A DNA stretch of 64,000 bases from Flavobacterium sp. WC2421. Its GTDB lineage: Bacteria > Bacteroidota > Bacteroidia > Flavobacteriales > Flavobacteriaceae. Where the stretch lies: assembly GCF_040822115.1 (NCBI RefSeq), contig NZ_CP162004.1, forward strand, positions 2,914,001 to 2,978,000. Direction: 5' to 3'. The notes under the pieces are model-generated. The model had not been told where the DNA came from. It saw only the letters and a list, made by a program, of their open reading frames with translations, and ran no database searches. Numbering within the stretch: position 1 is the first letter of the stretch; each line of letters starts with the position of its first letter. Positions 1 to 8,177 of this stretch are shown here, one piece after another. A program made the translations under genes and the position numbers.

Positions 1-65
1 AAATGGTTTTTTTTATAAAATTGGGTGTGTGTTTTTAAAATGAAAAAGCTACAGTGAAATATAAT

Positions 66-1235
66 TTATTTTCCTTTTCTTCTTTTACGTTCCGCTTTTA
101 TCATCTCTAATTCGCGGCTCGTTTGTCCAGCCACAGAAGTATTCTCTTCAGCACGACGAATTAAATACGGCATAACATCTTTCACAGGTCCAAAAGGCAA
201 ATATTTGGCAACATTATAACCATGGTCTGCGAGATTATAACTGATATTATCACTCATCCCATAAAGTTGACCAAACCAAACTCTATTGTCATTTGTCTTA
301 ATTCCTTTCTCGTTCATTAGTTCCATCAACGTATACGTACTCGATTCATTATGAGTTCCAGCAAAAATTGACATGGTATCTAAATGATTAATCATATAGT
401 GTACTGCAGCATCATAATTGACATCCGAAGCTTCTTTTGTGGCGCATATTGGTGATGGATATTCTTTTTCTTCAGCACGAACATTTTCTTTTTCCATGTA
501 AGCACCACGAACTAATTTCATTCCAATAAAAAAACCTTCTTTATCCGCCTGCTCTTTTAATTTCATCAAATAATCCAATCGATCCCAACGGTACATTTGC
601 AATGTATTGAAAACAATAGCCTTTTCTTTATTGTATTTACGCATCATTTCAGTCACTAATGCATCAGCAGCATCTTGCATCCAACTTTCCTCTGCATCAA
701 TTAATAAGGCAACATCTTTTTTATGTCCTTCACTACAAACCAAATCAAAACGAGCTACTACTCTATCCCACTCCTCTTGTTCATCAGGAGTCAGTGGTAG
801 CTTCTCCCCTATTTTTTCATACAATTCAAAACGACCAAGACCCGTAGGTTTAAAAACTGCAAATGGAATAGCTTGACGTTCTTTAGCAAAATCAATTGTT
901 TTCAAGGTCATTTTTAAAGCGGCATCAAACTGATCCTCTTCCTCTTTTCCTTCAACAGAATAATCCAATACTGAAGAAACTCCTTTTGTATACATTTTAT
1001 CTACAACAGAAAGGCAGTCTTCCTCATTTACACCACCACAAAAATGGTCAAAAACAGTAGCTCTTATTAATCCTTCAACAGGAAGATTTGCTTTTAAAGC
1101 AAAATTAGTAACTGCAGTTCCTATGCGTACTAAAGGCTGATTTGCAATCATTTTGAAAAGAAAATAAGCTCTATCCAGTTCGGTATCGCTTTTTAATGAA
1201 AAGGCAACTTGTGTATTATTGAATATTTTTTCCAT
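66..1235 (-). CDS. Proline dehydrogenase
   Basis: This FAD enzyme oxidises L-proline to delta-1-pyrroline-5-carboxylate, the first step of proline catabolism. The single-domain, roughly 390-residue form is the Bacteroidota type rather than the fused PutA. Visible motifs are KLVRGAYMEKE, FGQLYGMSDNISY and the C-terminal YLPFGPVKDVMPYLIRRA, which form the (beta-alpha)8 flavin and substrate site of the family. The frame stays open to 1286, but I place the start at the ATG at 1235. A consensus promoter (-7 box 1253-1260) lies inside the longer version, and the protein begins naturally as MEKIFNNTQVAF. The C-terminus is very basic (KAERKRRKGK). It is divergent from the O-antigen-ligase-like gene, and no partner dehydrogenase is adjacent. 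Confidence 0.95.
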   Translation of the reverse strand: MEKIFNNTQVAFSLKSDTELDRAYFLFKMIANQPLVRIGTAVTNFALKANLPVEGLIRATVFDHFCGGVNEEDCLSVVDKMYTKGVSSVLDYSVEGKEEEDQFDAALKMTLKTIDFAKERQAIPFAVFKPTGLGRFELYEKIGEKLPLTPDEQEEWDRVVARFDLVCSEGHKKDVALLIDAEESWMQDAADALVTEMMRKYNKEKAIVFNTLQMYRWDRLDYLMKLKEQADKEGFFIGMKLVRGAYMEKENVRAEEKEYPSPICATKEASDVNYDAAVHYMINHLDTMSIFAGTHNESSTYTLMELMNEKGIKTNDNRVWFGQLYGMSDNISYNLADHGYNVAKYLPFGPVKDVMPYLIRRAEENTSVAGQTSRELEMIKAERKRRKGK

Positions 1236-1252
1236 ATGCTGATATTTTTGCA

Positions 1253-1286
1253 CAAATATAGATATAGTTTGATTTTTCTTTGTCAA
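1253..1286 (-). promoter_or_regulatory. Bacteroidota-type promoter for proline dehydrogenase
   Basis: On the minus strand TTG (1284-1286) is followed after 23 bp by TATATTTG (1253-1260), an exact match to the TAnnTTTG -7 box with accepted spacing. It predicts a leader of only about 10 nt before the ATG at 1235. Confidence 0.7.
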
Positions 1287-1360
1287 TTTCTCATTAAATT
1301 AATCATAATTGTTTTTTATGATAATTTTCCTAAATAAGTACTTCAAGAAAAAATATTCAA

Positions 1361-1368
1361 TAAATTTG
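1361..1368 (+). promoter_or_regulatory. Putative -7 box for the O-antigen ligase-like gene
   Basis: TAAATTTG is an exact TAnnTTTG match 30 bp before the ATG at 1399. No TTG is found at the expected distance upstream, so the promoter is only half supported. Confidence 0.4.
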
Positions 1369-1398
1369 AAAAACGTAAACTTATATAAAAAACAGTAA

Positions 1399-3795
1399 AT
1401 GACTAAGCCAATCAAACCTAGTTCTGAAAATCGGGAAAACATTGAATTTAATACAGACAATAAAGTTTATTACGAAACCATCTTACTCCTATTTATTGTA
1501 AGTTTTTTAATTATTGACTTTTTTCCACAATTTGGAAGTGTCGAAATTATAGCCCCTCAATTTTTATATCTTTCTGTCATCAATATAATTACAAGCTTAT
1601 TTTTTTATAAAAATCAAGATTTAATTTCAAACGGATTAGCAGCAGTATTTAAAAAAAGTATCCTTTTTAAGACTTATATCGGCTTCTTAGTATTATGTAG
1701 TATTTCATTAGTTTCTGCTAATAATTTTTCATTAGCGGTTGTCAACTTTATGCAAATTATTACCGTTTTTAGTTTATTTATAAACCTCTCTGTGTTACTT
1801 TACAATAATTTTGATTTAATTTACAAAATTGCTTTATTAGTTGCAATTAGTGTTTTTGCACAAGCATATTTAGCATTAAGTGATTTTATAGGAACATCCA
1901 AATCAACTGATATTACAAATGGTTTATCCATGTTGAAAGGAAATACAGGTAATATCAATATTTTTGCCGCAAGTCTAGCAGGCAAAATCCCATTTATACT
2001 ATTAGCGATTACGCACTTCACAAAATGGAAAAAATGGCTTTTGGTTTTGAGTTTGTTTTTGGCAACAATACTAATTTTCTTAACCGCTTCGAGAGCTTCT
2101 TATATTAGTTTGTTTGTTGAAATTATTCTTTTTATTATAGTTTTTCTAAAAATTAATAATCAAAAAAAGCAAAATTATATAAATTACATAAGTATTATTC
2201 TTCCTCTTCTTATTGCCTTTTTTGTTGCGAATATTATTTTCGAAAAAAGCAATAACAATGACAGATATAAGTCGGTTACAAATCGTGTTTTGCAAATTAG
2301 TTCTTCAAAAGAAAAAGATGCTTCAAAAAATGCAAGGTTAACCTATTGGGGAAATGCTTTTGAAATCATCAAAAAAAATCCTGTTTTAGGAATAGGACTC
2401 GGAAATTGGAAAATTGAATCAATTGCTTACGAAAAAACTCAGACAAATGATTTGCAAATTTCCGCTCATCCACACAATGATTTTCTTGAAATTGCTGCCG
2501 AAACCGGAATTTTGAATTCAATTGTCTACTTATTTATTTTCATTTTTGGACTGTTATTAAACCTAAAAAATATTTTTAATGAAAAGGAAAAAGAAGCACA
2601 AATTATAGCTTCCCTTGCTTTGTTATTAATGGTCAGTTATGGAATCGACGCCTTATTTAATTTTCCTTTGTACAGGCCTACTATGCAAATTAATTTTTGC
2701 TTTTTTCTAGCATTGACAATCTTAAATGCAAATCCAATAGCTACAATTAAAGAATTTCACTTTAAGAAAATAGTTACTATTACTCTAATATTACTAAGCA
2801 CTAGTACATTATACTTTTCTTATAGCTCTTTTAAAGCCTATCGATTAGAAAACGAAACTCGAATTGATTTGAGTCAAGAGGAAACAAAATATCAATTTAC
2901 AGCAAGTGAAATAGCCAACAGAATCCCTTTGTTTCCAAACGTAGCAACAACTTCAGAACCTTATATTGAATTAGCTGGAATTTATTCTTTAAAGGAAAAA
3001 AAGTATGAAGAAGCTTTAAAATATTTCAATAATTCACAAAGAATTAATCCTCATACAGGACGTACGGAATGGTATAAATATAGAATCTATAAAGAATTAG
3101 GTAATACAGATAGCGCTTATATTTATGCAAAAAAAGCATTTGAAATTAGACCTCGAAGTGAAGACTATTATTTAACAGCAATAGTGGTAGAAACAATTAA
3201 AAAAGATACAGCTGCAATTTTGCAAATCCACAATCAATTTACAAAGTACATTCAAAAACCAAATATTTGGATTAATACTTCTAGTGCATTGGCACAATCA
3301 CAATATTCAAACAAAGCATTAATCCAATTTATTGATTCAGGATTATTGGTATTTCCTAACGACACAACGTTATTGAACCGAAAAAAATCATTTCAAAATG
3401 ATGGATTAAGGACTAATACTATATCATCAAAACCAGTTAAAAATGAAGCCGTTAAACCTAATAACATCACTATTGCCAATCAATATGGGACCGAATCTAA
3501 ATATGACAAAGCTATAGTATATTATAAAAAAGCATTACTAGATGATCCGAAAAATATAATAATTACACAGAATATAGGAATTTGTTATTTTAAGTTAAAT
3601 CAGTTTAAAACTGCCATAATTTATTTAGAAAAAACCTTAAATTCGCCAACTCTAACTGATGGGAAAACTGAGTTTTTACTTGGAGCGTCTTATTTGAACA
3701 CAAAAAATAGAGAAAAAGGCTGTCAAAATTTAAAATTGGCAGAGAACAAAAATTATCCTGGAGCTGCAGCATTAGTAGTCCAGTATTGTAACTAA
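1399..3795 (+). CDS. O-antigen ligase-family membrane protein with C-terminal TPR repeats
   Basis: The N-terminal half (about residues 30-480) is a polytopic membrane protein with many hydrophobic segments. It carries the Wzy_C/O-antigen ligase signature: GNAFEIIKKNPVLGIGLGNW, then a loop containing AHPHNDFLEIAAETGI with candidate catalytic histidines near residues 357 and 359. The C-terminal part (about 490-798) is a periplasm-facing TPR-type region, for example KKYEEALKYFNNSQRINP. Proteins of this build transfer or polymerise undecaprenyl-linked glycans, such as O-antigen ligation or protein O-glycosylation in Bacteroidota. The exact substrate cannot be read from the sequence. The stop lies 10 bp before aroB, so the two are probably co-transcribed although functionally unrelated. 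Confidence 0.8.
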   Translation: MTKPIKPSSENRENIEFNTDNKVYYETILLLFIVSFLIIDFFPQFGSVEIIAPQFLYLSVINIITSLFFYKNQDLISNGLAAVFKKSILFKTYIGFLVLCSISLVSANNFSLAVVNFMQIITVFSLFINLSVLLYNNFDLIYKIALLVAISVFAQAYLALSDFIGTSKSTDITNGLSMLKGNTGNINIFAASLAGKIPFILLAITHFTKWKKWLLVLSLFLATILIFLTASRASYISLFVEIILFIIVFLKINNQKKQNYINYISIILPLLIAFFVANIIFEKSNNNDRYKSVTNRVLQISSSKEKDASKNARLTYWGNAFEIIKKNPVLGIGLGNWKIESIAYEKTQTNDLQISAHPHNDFLEIAAETGILNSIVYLFIFIFGLLLNLKNIFNEKEKEAQIIASLALLLMVSYGIDALFNFPLYRPTMQINFCFFLALTILNANPIATIKEFHFKKIVTITLILLSTSTLYFSYSSFKAYRLENETRIDLSQEETKYQFTASEIANRIPLFPNVATTSEPYIELAGIYSLKEKKYEEALKYFNNSQRINPHTGRTEWYKYRIYKELGNTDSAYIYAKKAFEIRPRSEDYYLTAIVVETIKKDTAAILQIHNQFTKYIQKPNIWINTSSALAQSQYSNKALIQFIDSGLLVFPNDTTLLNRKKSFQNDGLRTNTISSKPVKNEAVKPNNITIANQYGTESKYDKAIVYYKKALLDDPKNIIITQNIGICYFKLNQFKTAIIYLEKTLNSPTLTDGKTEFLLGASYLNTKNREKGCQNLKLAENKNYPGAAALVVQYCN

Positions 3796-3805
3796 ATTAA
3801 TTAAT

Positions 3806-4885
3806 ATGCCGAATTCGTTAAAAACCATAGAAGCAAGCAATCACCCCATTCATTTCAATGAAAAAGGGTACGAAGCTTTAAACTTACATTTAAAACAAAG
3901 TAAATATTCAACCATATTCATTATAGTTGACAGTAATACTAATGAATTTTGTTTGCCTAAATTCTTACCTTATTTAGAAACCAATTTAACGATTGAAATA
4001 ATTGAATTTGAAAATGGAGAGATCAATAAAAATATCGACACTTGTGTTCAAATTTGGAATGTATTGACTGAACTAGGAGGAGATAGAAAAAGTCTTGTTA
4101 TTAACGTTGGTGGTGGTGTTGTTACCGACTTAGGTGGGTTTGTCGCTTCTACTTTTAAAAGAGGTGTTGATTTCATTAATGTTCCTACAACGCTACTTTC
4201 AATGGTAGATGCCTCTGTAGGAGGTAAAAACGGTATTGATCTTGGAAATATTAAAAACCAAATAGGGGTTTTCAATTTACCTATAATGGTACTTATTGAC
4301 ACAGCCTATCTAGAAACGGTTCCACAAAACGAAATGCGTTCTGGTCTCGCAGAAATGTTAAAACACGGTTTGATTTATGACAAAAAATATTGGGAACAAT
4401 TCCTAGATTTAAAAGCTATTAATTATGCTGATTTAGACGAATTAATTTACCGTTCTGTTGAAATTAAAAATGAAATTGTAACATTAGACCCAACGGAGAA
4501 AAACCTTAGAAAATCACTAAACTTTGGGCATACTTTAGGGCATGCCATCGAAAGTTATTTTTTGGAAAATGAACAAAAAACTACTTTATTACATGGAGAA
4601 GCAATTGCTGTAGGGATGATTTTAGAAAGTTATATCTCATTTGTAAAAAAATTAGTTACCTTAGAAGAATACAACCAAATAAAAACAGCCATTAAAGCGA
4701 TCTTTGATGACATTGAATTTCATGAAAATGACATTGAACCTATACTAGAATTGCTCATTCATGACAAAAAAAATGAGTATGGAACTATTCAGTTTGCTTT
4801 AATAGAAGGAATTGGAAAAATCAAAATCAATCAATCTGTTGAAAATGAATTAATTCTTAGTGCATTTAATGATTATAAATCATAA
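3806..4885 (+). CDS. aroB: 3-dehydroquinate synthase
   Basis: It converts DAHP to 3-dehydroquinate, the second step of the shikimate pathway, using NAD and a divalent metal. The 359-residue length fits the family. NAD-binding and active-site stretches are recognisable: NVGGGVVTDLGGFVAST, then NVPTTLLSMVDASVGGKNGI, EMLKHGLIYD and the metal-ligand motif NFGHTLGHAIES, with a further ligand in LLHGEAIAVGM. It follows the membrane glycan protein after 10 bp. No other shikimate gene lies nearby. Confidence 0.96.
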   Translation: MPNSLKTIEASNHPIHFNEKGYEALNLHLKQSKYSTIFIIVDSNTNEFCLPKFLPYLETNLTIEIIEFENGEINKNIDTCVQIWNVLTELGGDRKSLVINVGGGVVTDLGGFVASTFKRGVDFINVPTTLLSMVDASVGGKNGIDLGNIKNQIGVFNLPIMVLIDTAYLETVPQNEMRSGLAEMLKHGLIYDKKYWEQFLDLKAINYADLDELIYRSVEIKNEIVTLDPTEKNLRKSLNFGHTLGHAIESYFLENEQKTTLLHGEAIAVGMILESYISFVKKLVTLEEYNQIKTAIKAIFDDIEFHENDIEPILELLIHDKKNEYGTIQFALIEGIGKIKINQSVENELILSAFNDYKS

Positions 4886-4905
4886 TTATTTTTTACCAAA
4901 AAGGA

Positions 4906-4937
4906 TTGCATTACGTATAAATTATTTTTTACATTTG
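4906..4937 (+). promoter_or_regulatory. Bacteroidota-type promoter for the small ORF
   Basis: TTG at 4906-4908, a 21-bp spacer and TACATTTG at 4930-4937 form a full consensus. The -7 box ends only 5 bp before the ATG at 4943, so the transcript would be leaderless or nearly so. Confidence 0.65.
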
Positions 4938-4942
4938 CCCCA

Positions 4943-5122
4943 ATGAAAACAAATCAAAACAGAATAAATTTTAGTAAAAATTGGAGTGGAAACAATATTT
5001 CTTTTTTAAGAATGTTGAAGCGTTTCAATTCTATTAAAGGAAACTTTAGTTTTGATCTATTTCAGTATTTAAAAGTTGATCACGAAAAATTACAAATCAT
5101 TTATGCCAATATAAGAGTTTGA
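4943..5122 (+). CDS. Small hypothetical protein, 59 residues
   Basis: A 59-codon frame starts directly after a consensus promoter and stops with TGA 51 bp before the arginine decarboxylase gene. The product is basic, lacks a signal peptide or membrane segment, and contains an aromatic/hydrophobic central part (NISFLRMLKRF, then FSFDLFQYLKVDHEKL). I do not recognise a family. Its position between aroB and the decarboxylase suggests it could lead the polyamine-related transcription unit, or be a leader peptide for it. Support rests on the promoter, the intact frame and the lack of a competing frame. Confidence 0.5.
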   Translation: MKTNQNRINFSKNWSGNNISFLRMLKRFNSIKGNFSFDLFQYLKVDHEKLQIIYANIRV

Positions 5123-5173
5123 ATTATAGATTAATTTCGTTTCAATTTAATCTCATAATTTACTCAAAAACAA

Positions 5174-6574
5174 ATGAATACAAAGTATACAGACTTAATT
5201 AATCAAACCTATTATTTCCCGCAAGAAGAATTTACTTTAAACAAAGATAATCTTCAGTTTCATAATATCGATTTAATGAAATTGGTGGAACAATATGGAA
5301 CACCATTAAAATTCACCTACTTACCTCAAATTTCAAATAACATCAACAAAGCCAAAAGCTGGTTTCGTAAATCGATGGAAAAGAATAAATATGAGGCTAA
5401 ATATTATTATTGCTATTGTACTAAAAGCTCTCACTTTGAGTTCATCATGAATGAAGCTTTTAAAAACAATATTCATATTGAAACTTCATCTGCCTTTGAT
5501 ATTAATATTGTAGAAAATTTAATGGCAAATGGTAAAATAAATAAAAGCACCTATGTTATTTGTAATGGTTTTAAGAGAGATCAATATATAGAAAACATTG
5601 CCCGTTTAATCAATAACGGACATAAAAATACGATTCCTATTATTGACAATTTTGAAGAATTAGATTTGCTTCAAGCGGAAATTAAAGGGAAATTTAAGAT
5701 TGGAATTCGTATTGCTGCAGAGGAAGAACCAAAATTTGAGTTTTATACTTCTAGACTAGGAATTGGTTATAAAAATATTGTGAACTTTTATAAAAAACAA
5801 ATTCAAGAAAACGATAAGTTAGAACTGAAAATGTTGCACTTTTTTATCAATACAGGGATTAATGATAATGCCTATTATTGGAATGAATTAGTAAAATGTA
5901 TAAAAGTTTATATTGCCCTAAAGAAAGAATGTCCAACATTGGACGGATTAAATATTGGTGGTGGTTTTCCAATAAAAAACTCATTGGCATTTGAATACGA
6001 TTATCAATATATGATTGATGAAATTATCAATCAAATTAAAATTGCTTGTGATGAAGCCGAGGTTGATGTTCCAAATATTTTTACTGAATTTGGTTCGTTT
6101 ACAGTAGGTGAAAGTGGTGGTGCCATTTATCAAATTTTGTATCAAAAACAACAAAATGATAGAGAAAAATGGAATATGATCGATTCTTCATTCATAACTA
6201 CGCTTCCAGATACTTGGGCAATTAACAAACGTTTCATTATGTTAGCGGTTAACCGTTGGAATGAAACTTATGAAAGAGTTTTACTAGGTGGATTGACATG
6301 TGATAGTGATGATTATTACAATTCAGAACAAAACATGAATGCCATTTATTTACCAAAATACAATAAAGAAAAACCATTATATATTGGTTTCTTTAATACT
6401 GGAGCTTATCAAGAAACCATTGGTGGGTACGGAGGTTTACATCACTGTCTTATCCCTCAACCCAAACATATTTTAATTGATAGGGATGAAAATGGAATTT
6501 TGGCAACAGAAGTTTTTTCAGAACAACAAACTTCAGATGATGTTTTAAAAATTTTAGGTTACGATAAAAAATAA
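5174..6574 (+). CDS. speA: Biosynthetic arginine decarboxylase (PLP, alanine-racemase fold)
   Basis: It decarboxylates L-arginine to agmatine, the entry to polyamine synthesis from arginine. The N-terminal PLP barrel contains the lysine expected to form the Schiff base (K84 in CYCTKSSHF), the phosphate-binding LNIGGGFPIKN, and FTEFGSFTVGESGG. The C-terminal beta domain holds the active-site CDSDD motif (C376). At 466 residues it is shorter than the E. coli SpeA type but normal for the Bacteroidota branch. The neighbouring deoxyhypusine-synthase-like gene supports a polyamine role. Closely related enzymes acting on other basic amino acids or carboxy-polyamines exist, so substrate specificity is inferred from family context. 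Confidence 0.85.
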   Translation: MNTKYTDLINQTYYFPQEEFTLNKDNLQFHNIDLMKLVEQYGTPLKFTYLPQISNNINKAKSWFRKSMEKNKYEAKYYYCYCTKSSHFEFIMNEAFKNNIHIETSSAFDINIVENLMANGKINKSTYVICNGFKRDQYIENIARLINNGHKNTIPIIDNFEELDLLQAEIKGKFKIGIRIAAEEEPKFEFYTSRLGIGYKNIVNFYKKQIQENDKLELKMLHFFINTGINDNAYYWNELVKCIKVYIALKKECPTLDGLNIGGGFPIKNSLAFEYDYQYMIDEIINQIKIACDEAEVDVPNIFTEFGSFTVGESGGAIYQILYQKQQNDREKWNMIDSSFITTLPDTWAINKRFIMLAVNRWNETYERVLLGGLTCDSDDYYNSEQNMNAIYLPKYNKEKPLYIGFFNTGAYQETIGGYGGLHHCLIPQPKHILIDRDENGILATEVFSEQQTSDDVLKILGYDKK

Positions 6575-6608
6575 ATATTAAATACAATTAGTCAATTTAA
6601 AAATTTCT

Positions 6609-6616
6609 TATATTTG
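6609..6616 (+). promoter_or_regulatory. Putative -7 box for the deoxyhypusine synthase-like gene
   Basis: TATATTTG is an exact TAnnTTTG match in the 95-bp gap between the decarboxylase and the next gene, 54 bp before its ATG. No good TTG lies upstream. The gene may have its own promoter as well as read-through. Confidence 0.4.
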
Positions 6617-6669
6617 GATAACTACATTTTTTTCAAGTATCTGATTTTTAAATATTTAAAACCAACACA

Positions 6670-7641
6670 ATGAGTAAAGGACCTATAAGTCAGTTTATAG
6701 AAAAACATTATTTGCATTTCAATTCTGCATCTTTAGTAGATGCTGCTAAGGCATACGAACAACAATTAGCAAATGGTGCCAAAATGATGGTGAGTATGGC
6801 GGGTGCAATGAGTACAGCCGAAATTGGAAAAATCTTCGCTGAAATTATTCGACAAGATAAAGTACAAATCATTTCTTGTACAGGAGCAAACCTAGAGGAA
6901 GATGTTATGAATTTAGTAGCTCATTCACATTATGAAAGAGTACCTAATTACCGTGATTTGACACCACAAGACGAATGGGACTTATTAGAAAGAGGATTAA
7001 ATAGAGTTACTGACACTTGTATCCCTGAACATGAAGCTTTCCGTCGTTTACAAAAACATATTTATAAAATATGGAAAGATGCTGATGACAAAGGAGAAAG
7101 ATATTTCCCACACGAATTTATGTACAAAATGTTGCTTTCAGGAGTATTAGAAGAATACTATGAAATTGACTTAAAAGACAGCTGGATGTATGCTGCCGCT
7201 GAGAAAAATTTACCTATTATTGTGCCAGGTTGGGAAGACAGTACTATGGGGAACATTTTTGCATCTTACGTAATAAAAGGAGACTTAAAAGCTTCTACAA
7301 TGAAATCAGGAATTGAGTATATGGTCTATCTATCAGACTGGTACCCAAAAAACAGTGCCAAAGGAATTGGCTTTTTCCAAATTGGTGGTGGAATTGCTGG
7401 AGATTTTCCAATATGCGTAGTACCAATGTTGTATCAAGATATGGAAATGCATGATATTCCTTTTTGGAGTTATTTCTGCCAAATTTCAGATTCAACAACA
7501 AGTTACGGTTCTTATTCAGGAGCTGTACCAAACGAAAAAATAACTTGGGGTAAACTAGATATTAATACTCCAAAGTTCATTATTGAGTCAGATGCTACTA
7601 TTGTAGCGCCTTTAATTTTCGCTTATTTATTAGACTTATAG
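6670..7641 (+). CDS. Deoxyhypusine synthase-family protein
   Basis: In eukaryotes and archaea this NAD-dependent family moves the aminobutyl group of spermidine to a lysine of eIF5A. Bacteria have EF-P rather than eIF5A, and bacterial members are linked to polyamine formation, such as homospermidine-type reactions. The 323-residue protein keeps the lysine that forms the enzyme-substrate imine in the human enzyme: K295 in ITWGKLDI, corresponding to the human SWGK motif. NAD-contact regions are also recognisable (SCTGANLEED, FFQIGGGIAGDFPI). Its place directly after arginine decarboxylase argues for a role in polyamine metabolism. The actual acceptor, whether putrescine, agmatine or other, cannot be told from the sequence. 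Confidence 0.85.
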   Translation: MSKGPISQFIEKHYLHFNSASLVDAAKAYEQQLANGAKMMVSMAGAMSTAEIGKIFAEIIRQDKVQIISCTGANLEEDVMNLVAHSHYERVPNYRDLTPQDEWDLLERGLNRVTDTCIPEHEAFRRLQKHIYKIWKDADDKGERYFPHEFMYKMLLSGVLEEYYEIDLKDSWMYAAAEKNLPIIVPGWEDSTMGNIFASYVIKGDLKASTMKSGIEYMVYLSDWYPKNSAKGIGFFQIGGGIAGDFPICVVPMLYQDMEMHDIPFWSYFCQISDSTTSYGSYSGAVPNEKITWGKLDINTPKFIIESDATIVAPLIFAYLLDL

Positions 7642-7650
7642 AATATTATT

Positions 7651-8052
7651 ATGAAAAGAGTAATTGTTGATTACGCAAAATTGACCAATGAAATCTTAAA
7701 TCTTTTAGTAGAACGATTTCCCGATGGTTATGATGACTCCGATATAATCCGTTTTAGAAATGCTAAAAACGAATTAATTGAAGCTGTAGAAGTGCGTACT
7801 GAGGACACTATTTATTTAGTTAAAGTAAGTATGAAACTTGCTGATAGAATTGAAAATTATGACGAAGATGACGAAATCGATGACGAAATCGAACCAATCA
7901 TCCCAATAAAAGGGCTTGATTTAGACGATGATGATGATGACGATGATGACGACGCTGTCGATAAACCTGAAACTGAGGACGATGAGGACGACGAAGATTC
8001 AGATAAAAAAGATTATTCTGATGAAGACGACGATGATGATGATGAAGATTAA
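7651..8052 (+). CDS. Hypothetical protein with a highly acidic C-terminal tail
   Basis: The protein has 133 residues. The first 68 or so form a plausible small folded domain (MKRVIVDYAKLTNEILNLL at the start, then a short beta-rich part). The rest is almost entirely Asp/Glu, with a run of ten Asp and a terminal acidic stretch. It starts 9 bp after the deoxyhypusine-synthase-like gene and precedes a strong terminator, so it is the last gene of that unit. Acidic tails of this kind occur on small flavobacterial proteins of unknown function. Binding to cations, polyamines or basic proteins is only a guess, prompted by the neighbours. Confidence 0.75.
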   Translation: MKRVIVDYAKLTNEILNLLVERFPDGYDDSDIIRFRNAKNELIEAVEVRTEDTIYLVKVSMKLADRIENYDEDDEIDDEIEPIIPIKGLDLDDDDDDDDDDAVDKPETEDDEDDEDSDKKDYSDEDDDDDDED

Positions 8053-8070
8053 TTCATTATAAAATACTAA

Positions 8071-8100
8071 AGGAACTCTTATTTGAGTTCCTTTTTTTTT
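8071..8100 (+). terminator. Rho-independent terminator after the polyamine-linked genes
   Basis: AGGAACTC (8071-8078) pairs perfectly with GAGTTCCT (8085-8092) across a 6-nt loop and runs into a T tract to 8100. Confidence 0.85.
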
Positions 8101-8177
8101 ATTAATCGAATACTATTTAATTCAAATGTAAGATTCCATTATTACTAAATTCATTACATTCTTGTTTACTCATTATT

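Noticed and set aside
607..876. Open frames on the plus strand opposite proline dehydrogenase
   Set aside because: Shadow frames of a well-recognised enzyme, low-complexity composition, no promoter.
8121..8128. TACATTTG on the minus strand in the gap before recQ
   Set aside because: It would drive transcription only into a terminator and the acidic gene's 3' end; no TTG at suitable distance was seen, so it is likely chance in AT-rich DNA.
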